Positions 6,394-15,980 of a DNA stretch of 20,283 bases are shown in pieces. Source of the DNA: a virus; the IMG/VR virus record IMGVR_UViG_3300044675_000724, positions 1-20,283 of that record. One strand, written 5' to 3'. A program made the translations under genes and the position numbers. Below the pieces are notes generated by a model. It searched no databases and was not told the DNA's origin. It saw only the letters and a program-made list of their open reading frames with translations. How positions within the stretch are numbered: position 1 is the stretch's first letter; every line of letters begins with the position of its first letter.

Positions 6394-7328
6394 TACATTA
6401 GCCCCCAGTCTTTCATGACCTTGTACTGCATAGAGTCAATTGAATCTCTAGCATTATTTGTAAATTGCCAGCGAACATCAGAACGCAAGTCTGATTCAAA
6501 TTGCCATAATGGCATTACCTGTGAACCGCCAGCCTCTTTAGTCTTTTCGAATCCTCTATACTGCAAAGCCTTCATAAGAGTTGGGTCGTCGTATCCAATA
6601 GAATCAGCATCAATTTCAAGGATATTAGCCATTGAGGATTTGTAAGCAGATGCTAAAGCATCCATTGTTACGCCCTTCATAATCTGGTCTGCAAACCCTG
6701 GGTACTTGCTTGCTGATTCAACCTTAATTGCTTCTTCAACTTCTGAATCTGTGATACGGTTTGCAAATAGGTCAGCGCCCCACTGATTGTATTTAGCCTC
6801 AGTATATGATAAACCATAAGAACGAGCAAGGGTTTTAAAGTCTTGCATTTGGCCGAGAATAGTTCCACCAAATTTACCACCATAACTATTTGTTAAAGTA
6901 ATAGATGAATCTAATTGAGTATCAGTAAGATTACCAGCATATGCTTTCTTAAGCAAATCAGTAAGTTCATTATCTTCAACTCGAACACCTAATTTAAATA
7001 GGCGATTCTTTTGATTTGAAATATAAGCAGCCTCATCGGCAAGATATACTTCTGGTTGGTTCTTGCTTAATGCAAAACGTGAAGCAGCAGTCTTGCCTAA
7101 TTTTAAATAATAGTTAGACTGGAAGTATGCATTAAGTGCTGCAGTCTCATCGCCAGCAGCCCATAGGTCGTAGACCTCTTGTAGTCCTCCAGGACCTTTA
7201 CCATATGTAGGGTCGTCAAGGAGTGCTCGAGAAAGAACAAAGCCAAGGCTTGCTGTTAACTTAGACATGTCAGGAGCAGGCTTGTTTGATGCTGCGTTAA
7301 TGCCTTCAATAGTATTTGTATCAACCAT
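6393..7328 (-). CDS. Putative internal virion protein (311 aa)
   Basis: The protein is helical and soluble, with no membrane segment. The centre has LARSYGLSYTEAKYNQWGADLFANRI and the C-terminal part has SIGYDDPTLMKALQYRG followed by MPLWQFESDLRSDVRWQFTNNA and a final helix ending KDWGLM. I recall this order (helical pair, a DP-containing loop, then WxxxLRxD-like helix) from structural-block proteins of phages of actinobacteria, where it often ends near a C-terminal LG or WG. It lies between the 252-aa and 453-aa genes, overlapping both by the TAATG arrangement, so the three are probably made in fixed proportion. The ejection or internal-virion role is inferred from the neighbouring giant protein. 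Confidence 0.62.
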   Translation of the reverse strand: MVDTNTIEGINAASNKPAPDMSKLTASLGFVLSRALLDDPTYGKGPGGLQEVYDLWAAGDETAALNAYFQSNYYLKLGKTAASRFALSKNQPEVYLADEAAYISNQKNRLFKLGVRVEDNELTDLLKKAYAGNLTDTQLDSSITLTNSYGGKFGGTILGQMQDFKTLARSYGLSYTEAKYNQWGADLFANRITDSEVEEAIKVESASKYPGFADQIMKGVTMDALASAYKSSMANILEIDADSIGYDDPTLMKALQYRGFEKTKEAGGSQVMPLWQFESDLRSDVRWQFTNNARDSIDSMQYKVMKDWGLM

Positions 7329-8086
7329 TAGCGACCACCTCGCATTTGTTCTGCCTGTTGCATGAAGTCAAAGAAACTTAGTTCCCTTTGCTGTTGATAT
7401 TTTTCTGGTTCTAGTTCTTTAGCAACACGCTCTACAACAGCACCCGCACGCTCATCACTATACCCAGCGGTTTGGACAATTGTATCTTTACCAGACTTAT
7501 CTCTTTTGGTAGTTGTGGTTGTTCCTTCTTTAATTAACTTGTTAATCTCGTCCATAATCTTTTTACGAGACTCTTCTTTAATATTAGTGCTGCCAATAGT
7601 CTCCAAAAGAAACTTGTCGACATTCTGCTTTAGTAGGGCTGGTGACTTTTCAGTAATATACTGTGTTACACCGCTAGACTTTATTTTATCTTCTTCTGTA
7701 GTGCTGTAACCAGTTGCTTCGTCTTTAAATAACTGGATTAACTTCTTTACACTACCCTCAGCATTCTCAACAAGTACGTCAAAGTTGGTTTGTAAGAAAT
7801 CTTTAGCATTTGGATATGTAGAAAGATTAGTTTTAGTTGCACCAAACTTTTTAAGATAAGGAATAATCTGTTGCATTTCCGCTTTAGTTAGGTTAGTGAC
7901 AAAGTTAATCTTATCAACTTCTTTATCTTTAACAACCTCAACGCCAACGTTATCTAATCCTGTGTCAATTGCTGAACCTAGACCACCAGGTAGCGTACTG
8001 TTTGAACCAGGACGAAGTACTGTGCCTGTACCCAAAGGAGGGGTAGACGTAACCTTAGGTTTACGACCGATAACTGGCTCTACCAT
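7328..8086 (-). CDS. Virion-block protein of unknown function (252 aa)
   Basis: I do not recognise a family. The first 45 residues are Pro/Gly/Thr-rich and probably disordered; the rest is helical and Lys/Glu-rich (AEMQQIIPYLKKFGA; ESRKKIMDEINKLIKEG), with a Thr tract (GTTTTTKRDKSGKD) that may be a loop, and a C-terminus PEKYQQQRELSFFDFMQQAE. Both ends overlap neighbours by TAATG. Immediate downstream position to the giant 1661-aa protein suggests that the two interact or are both ejected, but this is only context. Confidence 0.6.
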   Translation of the reverse strand: MVEPVIGRKPKVTSTPPLGTGTVLRPGSNSTLPGGLGSAIDTGLDNVGVEVVKDKEVDKINFVTNLTKAEMQQIIPYLKKFGATKTNLSTYPNAKDFLQTNFDVLVENAEGSVKKLIQLFKDEATGYSTTEEDKIKSSGVTQYITEKSPALLKQNVDKFLLETIGSTNIKEESRKKIMDEINKLIKEGTTTTTKRDKSGKDTIVQTAGYSDERAGAVVERVAKELEPEKYQQQRELSFFDFMQQAEQMRGGR

Positions 8087-11000
8087 TACTTGCTCCTCTT
8101 TGGTGGTTCATAATCGAATATAAAACTAAAGTCATCTCCGTCAAAGTATCTGTCATAAAATTGACCAAACTTTATATCCTTATTGCGCAATTCCCATACT
8201 TTAATTGAGACTTTATTTTGTATGTCAATTGCTGCTTTAGTTCCGTAGTTAAGTTTTCTGCGCTTTAATTCATCATTAATTTCATAGCGGAAGTTCATGT
8301 ATTCAATAATAGCAGCCATTCGCGGTTGCTTAGATAGGTCTTTCCACATCTCGGGTGTGTTGGCAGCAATAGTAATAGCCTTAATAACATCAGCCGTTTG
8401 ACCAGTGTCTCCGCCACCCTTGCTTTTTTCTTTGATATCGTACCACATAGGATTTTGGGTCTTTTGTTGTTCGATAAAAGAATCCTTGTATTGTTGCAAG
8501 ACTTCTGCACCATAGCCACGTGCTGGGTCTAAGTTGTAAGGTGGCTTCTTCATTTCTGTTGAAACTACTTGAATTAACTTAAACCAACTATTCCAGCCTT
8601 GGTTGACAATCACTGACTTCATATTTTCAAGTGATGCTTCGTTTTCTTTGTATTTTCTGTCCAACCCAGGAATCTTCTGTGTACGAAGATAAGCATCTGC
8701 TGAACTAGAAAATGCATAGTTGTCATCATTAAAGACAGCACCTAATGCGGTAAGGTTATCAATGTTAGTAACAATTTCTCTTGTTGCAAAGTTATTACGC
8801 TTTAGCAAAGAAACTGACGTATCATCTGAGCGAAGTCCAGATACGGAGTTGGTCAGTTTTGCTGCAAACATAAAGTAGTCAGGGTTGTTCTTGAAGAAAT
8901 TTTCGGCCCCATTATCTGGGTCAGCCTTGATTGCCTCATTAAATCTATCTTCATAATAAGATATTGCAGTACGCATCTTAGGCTGTTGTGGCATTGAAAA
9001 TGCTGACAAAAGACGTACAACCGATAGGCTATACGCATCTTCTTCTGCTCTTATGCTGATTGCATTTAGTTCAGATGGGTTGGGCTGACGGTCTTTTTCT
9101 ACATAAAAATCATAAAGATATTGTTTTGTAATCATATCTTTATCTTTATTTAATTGCTCGCCGCCACGTTCTTTTCCAATTAATGGAATGTTAGTCGCAG
9201 CCCATAAGTCTCCAACTTTTCTCCATGTGTTTGGAGTATAAGCAGATGCATTATTTGTTGATACACCAAACGGTAGCAAGAACTGACCTAGTTTGGTTTC
9301 TGCAAATTCAGTATTTTTAGCAGTCATATTAGCGATTGTGGTTGCAAGTGGACCTGCAGATAAAAGCGAACCAGAAGTTGGATTAATTGGATTAAACCAA
9401 CTAACTCCAAAACGTGCCTTTAATCCTGTGCGTGGCATTGTGTACTCAATGTACTTGTTGCCATAAGCATCTTCCTGGACATTACCAATGTATTCTGGAA
9501 TCTGCGCAGCGTAAGCAAGACGGATAGGAAACTCTGGGTTATCTACCATGATGCGCCCGTATGCTTTAAACTGTTCTACAACCGCAGGGAAGAAGGCTAT
9601 AACATAGTTCATTATACCAGAAAAGTTCATATCCTTTGAAAAGGCGTTAATCTTGCTACGGTATTCATTAATAGCATATGAACGGGCAATTTTTTCATAG
9701 CGCAGTTTATTTTCAGCGTTAGGAATAATACCACGTTCATTGGCAACTAATACTAAACTTTCCAACTTTTCGTAATACTTAGAAGCAAAATAATGGTTGT
9801 AGTTAAGTCTAGAAGTTGGTACTGTAGCCATCCAAGTTACAACATTCTTTTGCAAATTATTTAATCCTTGTATAATACCACTTGTGCCTAGAGCAGCAGT
9901 TGTAACATCCCCAGCAACTGGTGGTCGTTCTGCAACATTTGGATATAATCTAACAAGTTCTGTAGGAGTTATCTTACCACTAAGAACTAGTTTTCTTATT
10001 TCTTCATTAGAAGCAAGACTTTCTACAGCGTAGTTAACGCGCTCATAAATATATTCAGCATCATCCTTGCGCAGTGGACGCGCAGGCTTTCCTTCTTCGA
10101 CAATAGTTAATCCAAAGCGGCTGATATATGGACGCTGCGCATCTTGTTGTAGCCAGTTCATTAACTCTGGCTTGCTCATCTTGCCTTCCATAATTTTCTT
10201 AGAAAGCGGGTCAATTCCAATGTGATTATTAAGCATATCAGTCCAAGCCGACAAGTGTGCTGATTCGTTACCGACTGGCTGTATTACTCTTAAGCCATAA
10301 CTATTGCGTCGCACTGAATCCATTTGGAGTTCGCGAAGAGATGCTACTGCACCACGGATACTTTCTTTGCCTTCTAAAACCTGACGGCTGATAGCAGCCA
10401 ATCCTTCGTCAGAAACAGCAAGTGGAAATTCCCATCCAGGCTGAACAACTCTACCCTTTCCAACTACCTTAGTTGGCACGTTAGCAAGAATCGCACTTTC
10501 TTGACGGCGTAATTCTTTATTTGTTGCTGCAATTTCGTCTCGATATTTAACCAGACGCTCGACAGAAGGTGGAAATTCAATTGGAGGGGCGCCTTTTTTG
10601 GGCTTCTTGTAGTAGCCTTCGGCTTCCAGGTTTCCTTCTAATACATTTAAAATTTTAGTATTTTCGTCAACAGTGTTGCGAATTTTCTTCAAAGTACGCT
10701 TAGGATTATTCGTGTCTCTTTCCAAGGCAGAAATTTTCTTTACGCTGTTGAGCCCATTTGTTATAGCCTCTAGAGTACTTTGACTCATTTGAGAGTACAA
10801 AGAAAACATAGATGCGTCTGTCCAAGCACGGAAATTAGCATCACGAAGGATGTTTATGGGGAACCCACCACGTGCCAAAGTTCCGCTACGCCATACTGCT
10901 TGTAGTTCATCCAATGCTGTTTTTGCACCGTACGCAGTAAGTTTTGCTCCCTTAATAGCGGGAGACTCATCCTTGCGAAATTCTTTGAAAGCATTAACGA

Positions 11001-13071
11001 TGGTTGGAACATCTGGTAGATACGCGCCATTTGCAAGTTGGGTAATCAACTGTGGGTCTTCAATACCTGTTCCATCTTTGCCAACCATGTAAGCACGGTT
11101 TTCAGTCTTTGCTAAACCTGCTTCTGCTTTAGTTTCGCGGGTATTCTTTAAGTATGTTTGAACTGCTAGGTCTGCAACAGATTCGTGGTGACCAGAGGCA
11201 ATAGCAGCATTTCTAATTACTGCTTCTGCGTATTTTTCAACTAAATCATACTTGATGCCTTCGTTTGAGGCAACAGTAAAATCGTTGTATATTCTTAACG
11301 CTTCTTTTTCGTCAAGAACTCCATAACGAACAGAGTCACGAAGACTTGTGCGAATGCGTGTAGCAGCCTGAATACCTTCATCAAATTTAATTGTAGCATG
11401 TGGAGCAGAATCTAAAGCGCGAGATACAATCTGCATTGGTGTTCCAAAGGCACTGTTTTTGTACAAAGATGTTATTAACTTGCCTGTTCCAGTTTCCTGA
11501 CGAATGCCATGAATAAGTTCAGAGTTAGACATATCTTTTTCGCGCCACTTTGTTGGATTAAATCCCAACTTTTCTCCAGATAGACTAACTGCAGTTGCGC
11601 GAACGGCTCTATCAGCACGCTGACGCTCAACCCATGCAAATGGGGATACGGTTCTATCTGTCTTAAGCCAGTCTTGAAGGTCTATTGTTTTTCTAAGAAA
11701 ATCATCTTTTGCAGAAAGTGCAGCATATTCTGCTTTAATCATATTGGCTTCATCGCCATCTGCATACTTTTTACCAAGCATCATCATCTTGTTATCGTGG
11801 CGAAACCACATCATTCCATCTTGCTCAAGAGCGGCAATACCAGATTCATAACGATTTAATTCCATTGCAGTATCTGCATAGTCTGGATTATCTAAAAGTT
11901 CATCAATAGCATCTGGGTCTCCCATACCAATACGAAGAACAAGAGACTTTTCTAAGTCTGATTTCTTGCTAAGTAAAGCAGCAGCAGTAGGACCCATATC
12001 ATTATTTTTTAAAAGTGGGTGATTACTTATTGTTGCAGCGTCATTATCTAAAAATGCAAATAGTGTAGAGTACTTTGATGGTTCGCTGCGTCCTGCTTTT
12101 TTAAGTTCTTCAAAGTTAACGTCTTCTCTATCGGCTAACTCCATACCTTTTATGCCAGTTGCGCGACCAATAAAGTCAGCAGTAAGACCCTGGCTTTTAG
12201 GAACTAACCCACCCTTAAGTGCGCCAGTTGCAATTCTACCAGTAAGGGCTGCACCTGCTAGTACAGGGTCAGTAAGAACTTCTCCACCAAGGTTAAAAAA
12301 ACCTTTGCTGATAATACCAATGCCCATGCTTGTATCTCCAAGAGATTTAAACCCTTTGATACGTGCTAGTTGCACTGTAGTATCTTGACCAAAATTATAA
12401 TGTTCTTGACCTACACCTGATTCGGCATAGATTGCTGCTTGCTTTGAATTTTCGCCAACAGTTCCTGATTTTGCAATATTACGGCTAACCGCACCTGTGT
12501 AACCCATACCAATACGAAAACCTGCAAGTGCTCCTGCAACGGCTCCTACTGTTGATGTAATTGGAGCGGCTGGTCCACCAATAAGTCCTGTTGCTGCGCC
12601 AACGCCAGCACCAGTAATTGCTCCTGCAAGTCCACCTGCAATTAGGTTTAATCCAGCAAGCATTCCCTTTGCTGTTTCGTCATCACCAAGTGCGCGAACA
12701 AAAGAATAATTAGCACGTACGTTTCTTTGGCCAGCAGTTGCTAATTTTAATGGGGTTTCCATTGTTTTTGAAACTTTTTTCTGTACTGACTCTGGAATAA
12801 CTTTATCAATACCTGCACCAATAAATCCAGAAACGGCAGACATGCCTTTAATTGCGAGAATGCGAGCATCCTCGACATCTTGATTTGTAATTCCACGTTT
12901 CATCGCTAATTGACTTTGTGTATTAAGTTTACTAATTCTAGATAGCAGTGATTTTGAAGTATCTAAAGTTACGCCAAAAGGAACGCGACCGTTAGTTGCT
13001 GGGACGGCACTTGTCTTAACATCGTTTCCGATATCTTTTTGAAGATTACCAATGTATTCCCATAGATTCAT
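8086..13071 (-). CDS. Giant virion protein with glycine-zipper segment (1661 aa), ejection-type
   Basis: At 1661 residues this gene takes up a quarter of the window. Residues about 136-192 form two hydrophobic Gly/Ala-rich stretches (LNLIAGGLAGAITGAGVGAA and VGAVAGALAGFRIGMGYTG), a glycine-zipper pattern typical of proteins that insert into or cross membranes. The remainder is mostly helical and charged, with segments such as LARGGFPINILRDANFRAWT in the middle and MNYVIAFFPAVVEQFKAYGR followed by FGVSWFNPINPTSGSLLSAG in the C-terminal third. Very long internal virion proteins of podoviruses (for example T7 gp16 or the N4 virion RNA polymerase) are ejected with the DNA; this one has no transglycosylase or polymerase motif that I can point to. 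The start overlaps the preceding stop as ATGA. Ejection or DNA-translocation role is inference from size, zipper and place next to the portal. Confidence 0.7.
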   Translation of the reverse strand: MNLWEYIGNLQKDIGNDVKTSAVPATNGRVPFGVTLDTSKSLLSRISKLNTQSQLAMKRGITNQDVEDARILAIKGMSAVSGFIGAGIDKVIPESVQKKVSKTMETPLKLATAGQRNVRANYSFVRALGDDETAKGMLAGLNLIAGGLAGAITGAGVGAATGLIGGPAAPITSTVGAVAGALAGFRIGMGYTGAVSRNIAKSGTVGENSKQAAIYAESGVGQEHYNFGQDTTVQLARIKGFKSLGDTSMGIGIISKGFFNLGGEVLTDPVLAGAALTGRIATGALKGGLVPKSQGLTADFIGRATGIKGMELADREDVNFEELKKAGRSEPSKYSTLFAFLDNDAATISNHPLLKNNDMGPTAAALLSKKSDLEKSLVLRIGMGDPDAIDELLDNPDYADTAMELNRYESGIAALEQDGMMWFRHDNKMMMLGKKYADGDEANMIKAEYAALSAKDDFLRKTIDLQDWLKTDRTVSPFAWVERQRADRAVRATAVSLSGEKLGFNPTKWREKDMSNSELIHGIRQETGTGKLITSLYKNSAFGTPMQIVSRALDSAPHATIKFDEGIQAATRIRTSLRDSVRYGVLDEKEALRIYNDFTVASNEGIKYDLVEKYAEAVIRNAAIASGHHESVADLAVQTYLKNTRETKAEAGLAKTENRAYMVGKDGTGIEDPQLITQLANGAYLPDVPTIVNAFKEFRKDESPAIKGAKLTAYGAKTALDELQAVWRSGTLARGGFPINILRDANFRAWTDASMFSLYSQMSQSTLEAITNGLNSVKKISALERDTNNPKRTLKKIRNTVDENTKILNVLEGNLEAEGYYKKPKKGAPPIEFPPSVERLVKYRDEIAATNKELRRQESAILANVPTKVVGKGRVVQPGWEFPLAVSDEGLAAISRQVLEGKESIRGAVASLRELQMDSVRRNSYGLRVIQPVGNESAHLSAWTDMLNNHIGIDPLSKKIMEGKMSKPELMNWLQQDAQRPYISRFGLTIVEEGKPARPLRKDDAEYIYERVNYAVESLASNEEIRKLVLSGKITPTELVRLYPNVAERPPVAGDVTTAALGTSGIIQGLNNLQKNVVTWMATVPTSRLNYNHYFASKYYEKLESLVLVANERGIIPNAENKLRYEKIARSYAINEYRSKINAFSKDMNFSGIMNYVIAFFPAVVEQFKAYGRIMVDNPEFPIRLAYAAQIPEYIGNVQEDAYGNKYIEYTMPRTGLKARFGVSWFNPINPTSGSLLSAGPLATTIANMTAKNTEFAETKLGQFLLPFGVSTNNASAYTPNTWRKVGDLWAATNIPLIGKERGGEQLNKDKDMITKQYLYDFYVEKDRQPNPSELNAISIRAEEDAYSLSVVRLLSAFSMPQQPKMRTAISYYEDRFNEAIKADPDNGAENFFKNNPDYFMFAAKLTNSVSGLRSDDTSVSLLKRNNFATREIVTNIDNLTALGAVFNDDNYAFSSSADAYLRTQKIPGLDRKYKENEASLENMKSVIVNQGWNSWFKLIQVVSTEMKKPPYNLDPARGYGAEVLQQYKDSFIEQQKTQNPMWYDIKEKSKGGGDTGQTADVIKAITIAANTPEMWKDLSKQPRMAAIIEYMNFRYEINDELKRRKLNYGTKAAIDIQNKVSIKVWELRNKDIKFGQFYDRYFDGDDFSFIFDYEPPKRSK

Positions 13072-13553
13072 ATAATGGTCCTAAGGTAATTTACATAATC
13101 CTTAGTACCCTGTGAAGTATCTATTTGCTCTGCCCATAGTTCAATAACTGGGAAATATTCACGTACTAAATCTAAATCAGGGTCATTGATAACTTCTTCT
13201 TGCCCTGGCATCATAAGTGATTCTGGTCCTGGAGTAGTACCAATTGCTGCACCTGTTGTAATATTTTCATCTGGGAAAGCAGATGGTGCTGTTAGTGGCA
13301 TAGGAATCTGGCCTTCGCCTGCTCCAGCGCCTGCCCCTGAGCCTTTAAATGCTGCTGCAGTTGTTGGGCCTGCCAACTTCGCACCTTTTTGCTGGTCCAT
13401 TGTAGCCTTGCCTTGACCGTACCCCATACCAGGAATGTACGTAGGAGCCTGTGTTCCGTTTCCGCTTTGACCGTTACCACCGAATGGATTGATATTGGCA
13501 GGATTATTCTGTGGTGCGTTTGGACGCATACCTCCACGATTTTCTACAGCCAT
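13068..13553 (-). CDS. Gly/Pro-rich linker-type protein (161 aa)
   Basis: About the first 110 residues are low-complexity (Gly, Asn, Pro, Gln, Ala), with no likely fold, and the last 45 form an acidic helical domain (DLDLVREYFPVIELWAEQID). It starts on a TAATG overlap with the protease-like gene, whose last codons contain an AAGGAG ribosome site, and ends on an ATGA overlap with the giant protein gene. The form (long disordered arm plus short folded end) would fit a linker or chaperone for the giant protein, or a substrate of the adjacent hydrolase. No family recognised. Confidence 0.65.
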   Translation of the reverse strand: MAVENRGGMRPNAPQNNPANINPFGGNGQSGNGTQAPTYIPGMGYGQGKATMDQQKGAKLAGPTTAAAFKGSGAGAGAGEGQIPMPLTAPSAFPDENITTGAAIGTTPGPESLMMPGQEEVINDPDLDLVREYFPVIELWAEQIDTSQGTKDYVNYLRTII

Positions 13554-14131
13554 TATTTCTCCTTATTACCATGTTGTGTAAAAATATGAATTGGTTGTGA
13601 GCACATGTTGTCGTATTGAATTGCAATAGAAATTGCTTTACGAATCATTCGCTCTGCTTCTTTAATAGTATTTACTTTTTCCACACCCAACGCTGCCAAT
13701 GCACCGAGGGCAACATCTCCGCCACTACCCATAACATATACGTTACGAACATCGGTATCCCAAGAGTAATCCTCAGAAACCGAAAAAATTTGCCCTTTAA
13801 CGGAGATGATGAATCCTCCATCGATTTGCGCGACATCGCCGTCCTCTTTCATGTCTATACCAGCATCAACAAAATTCTTACGCATTGCTGGGATAAATTT
13901 CTGCGTCATATAAGTATTTAAATCTTCTTTAATGGTTGGCTTAGGTTGCACGTATCCATAATGTAAAACATTACTTGCACGTGATGAACCACAGCCACCA
14001 ATTAAGATGCTATTGTTATCAACAATCTTAGGAGTCTTAGCAATCTGAAAGCGACCATGTTCATCGCTAAGGCGAGAATCGCAGCCCATTACAGACCAGC
14101 CATCACCTTGTATCGCTACTAAAGTTGTCAT
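13553..14131 (-). CDS. Proteasome/HslV-like Ntn hydrolase, putative head maturation protease
   Basis: The 192-aa protein has the layout of a proteasome beta or HslV subunit. It begins MTTLVAIQGDG, so removal of Met by the host aminopeptidase would expose Thr2 as the N-terminal nucleophile with no propeptide needed, as in HslV. Asp18 followed by SR (CDSR) fits the conserved D17-S-R of proteasomes; Lys35 in KTPKI fits K33 with one residue inserted; GGCGSS (45-50) fits the substrate-binding Gly turn; MGSGGD (134-139) fits the conserved GSG; Asp174 with Cys177/Ser178 fits the D166/S169 site. Length is near that of HslV. It lies between portal and scaffold/capsid genes, where a prohead protease is normally found, and no other protease gene is seen. 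A CPU-like role in protein turnover is an alternative, but no ATPase partner is near. Fold assignment is strong; role is inferred. Confidence 0.85.
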   Translation of the reverse strand: MTTLVAIQGDGWSVMGCDSRLSDEHGRFQIAKTPKIVDNNSILIGGCGSSRASNVLHYGYVQPKPTIKEDLNTYMTQKFIPAMRKNFVDAGIDMKEDGDVAQIDGGFIISVKGQIFSVSEDYSWDTDVRNVYVMGSGGDVALGALAALGVEKVNTIKEAERMIRKAISIAIQYDNMCSQPIHIFTQHGNKEK

Positions 14132-14146
14132 TGTCCCCTACTTAGA

Positions 14147-15937
14147 TTATCTACGCGTTACTGTCCGTACTGATGCTGTTGGTGTTCCTCCGCCAGATAG
14201 ACCAGAGAGTAAACTTTGAATACTTGGTGGTGCTACAGGTGCTCCTTCTGGCATTCCTTCTGGCATTGGTGCGCCTTCTGGAGAGCCTCCTACTGGAGAA
14301 CCAGGGGGAACAGGGGACGGTTGCTCAACCGATGGAACCCCAGCAGGAGGAACTTGTTGCTCTGGAGCAAATGTCTCTTCGATTGCATCTTCAAGTGCCT
14401 GTCCCTTTTGGCGTGCCTTAATAACATCGGCAATCTTACGTACTATTTCGCTTGGGTCTCCACCAGTTGTAGCCAATTGTGGAATTGCTTGTGTATATGC
14501 TGTAAGCGCTCCAAGTAATGCATCACGCATCTTTTCAATTTCAATTTTTTCTTGTTCTTGAGATACGTTAACTGTAAATGGAAGTTCACGCATAGCCATA
14601 TCTTTGGATATTAATCCACCACCAAGTGCCTGTAGCATGAAAATAAGTCCCTGTGCTGGGTTAAGACCAGCCAACATACCATAGCGAACATCTGCTGAGT
14701 AATCACCCTTAATATCTTTCTTAGGTGAGTATGTAATTTCATAAGGTGAACCTGAATCTACACCACGAATTGTTTTCTCTGATGGGAAAATCTTCTCATC
14801 AACCTGGAAACAGATTTGAATTACATCACGTAGTGCAGATGCAAAGATTGCTTGAGCAGATTTAACCTGTGTATCAAAGGCTCCCATAAGAGCCTGTACG
14901 CCTTGTCCTGTAACAACTGATGCGCTGATATTACCAGTACGTGATTCAGGATAACGAGCACCCACACGTAGTTCTTGATTAAGCAAACTCTGTTCTGTAA
15001 ACGCGCCTGCTGGAATGTTAAGTTCTACACGGCGTACACCTGCTGGGTTGGATGTGCGAATAACCGCATCTCCACCAAGTTGCAACTCCTGTACATCCTG
15101 TGGGAGTACAATAGGTGCTTGTACTGACTTCTCTGCTGCTTCCATCGCAAGTAACGCAAAGCGGTTACGCAGTAATTGAATTCCAAGGATGTCATCAAAC
15201 TGTCCGCGAAGTTCATCATCAATAGATGGCTTACGTGCTACTACGACCATCATCTTACCCAATGGATTCATAGCATGTGAAAGAACTAAATTATTCTTTG
15301 TAGGGATATAGATGATTGATTGGTCTTTGTCGAAGTAACGAATCATTTCAATTTGAGTATTCAAATCCTGCTTGTAGCCGTGGCCACCTAACAAGGAATA
15401 TTCGTACTCAGGGAACAGTGAAACTAACTCCGCCAAAGAAGTCATGTAGCGTTTTGCAAAGGCAATGCAGCGTCCGTAGCGGTCAAATTCTGGGTAAGCA
15501 CCCAGTGGGTTTTCTAGGCGGATGCGCGGCAACTTTGCTTCCTCATCCAACTCAATAAAGAATGGGAGGAAACCGTAGGTTAGATACCAGTCAGCACCTT
15601 GGTACATCTGTACCGAAAGGTCTGAGTGTGAAAAATAGTTTGATGCAATACGTGTGCGTCTATCAGCAAAACCACGCGCTCTGTCAGAAACAGAGTTAGC
15701 CGCTGAGCAGTTAATTGCAGGAAGCGGAGCCATAACTTCTGACAAGTCGCGTGCGACAATGTCGATAAAGTTGGCAACTACGTTAGCGTCTACTCCGTCT
15801 GGAAAGAAATCAGGATAGACAGATGCAATCTGGCCTTTACGAACTGCAAGAACGTCAAGGTTACGACCGTCACGTTCAGCGTTGCGGAAGCGAAGGTTCT
15901 CGACCCGCGCTGCAACTTGTTCCATCGATAATGCCAT
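14147..15937 (-). CDS. Portal protein
   Basis: The 596-aa protein sits two small genes after the large terminase and has the look of a phage portal. Early blocks include VANFIDIVARDLSEVMAPLP and RIASNYFSHSDLSVQMYQGADWYLTYG, an acidic loop, and a long central helical part with LNQELRVGARYPESRTGNI and GVQALMGAFDTQVKSAQAIF, which fits the stem-and-crown region of portals. The last 75 residues or so are Pro/Gly/Glu-rich (PAGVPSVEQPSPVPPGSPVG) and probably disordered, ending in a basic RTVTRR. By family knowledge the portal forms a dodecameric ring at one vertex, through which the terminase packs DNA. The ATG is preceded by TTAGGA, a ribosome site shared with the two small genes upstream. Slight doubt remains as to which portal family it belongs to. 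Confidence 0.85.
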   Translation of the reverse strand: MALSMEQVAARVENLRFRNAERDGRNLDVLAVRKGQIASVYPDFFPDGVDANVVANFIDIVARDLSEVMAPLPAINCSAANSVSDRARGFADRRTRIASNYFSHSDLSVQMYQGADWYLTYGFLPFFIELDEEAKLPRIRLENPLGAYPEFDRYGRCIAFAKRYMTSLAELVSLFPEYEYSLLGGHGYKQDLNTQIEMIRYFDKDQSIIYIPTKNNLVLSHAMNPLGKMMVVVARKPSIDDELRGQFDDILGIQLLRNRFALLAMEAAEKSVQAPIVLPQDVQELQLGGDAVIRTSNPAGVRRVELNIPAGAFTEQSLLNQELRVGARYPESRTGNISASVVTGQGVQALMGAFDTQVKSAQAIFASALRDVIQICFQVDEKIFPSEKTIRGVDSGSPYEITYSPKKDIKGDYSADVRYGMLAGLNPAQGLIFMLQALGGGLISKDMAMRELPFTVNVSQEQEKIEIEKMRDALLGALTAYTQAIPQLATTGGDPSEIVRKIADVIKARQKGQALEDAIEETFAPEQQVPPAGVPSVEQPSPVPPGSPVGGSPEGAPMPEGMPEGAPVAPPSIQSLLSGLSGGGTPTASVRTVTRR

Positions 15938-15943
15938 TATTGT

Positions 15944-15968
15944 CCTAACTTAGATTTAAAAAATTATT
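15944..15968. repeat. 25-bp direct repeat, copy 1 (before portal start)
   Basis: This 25-bp sequence, which begins CCTAACTTAGATTTAAA on the plus strand, recurs without a mismatch at 16190-16214. On the minus strand it supplies the TTAGGA ribosome site of the portal gene. Confidence 0.85.
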
Positions 15969-15980
15969 AACAACTCTGTT

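Noticed and set aside
11674-12388. Plus-strand frames opposite the giant virion gene
   Set aside because: They are short, lack ribosome sites, and lie within a single uninterrupted 1661-codon frame on the other strand.
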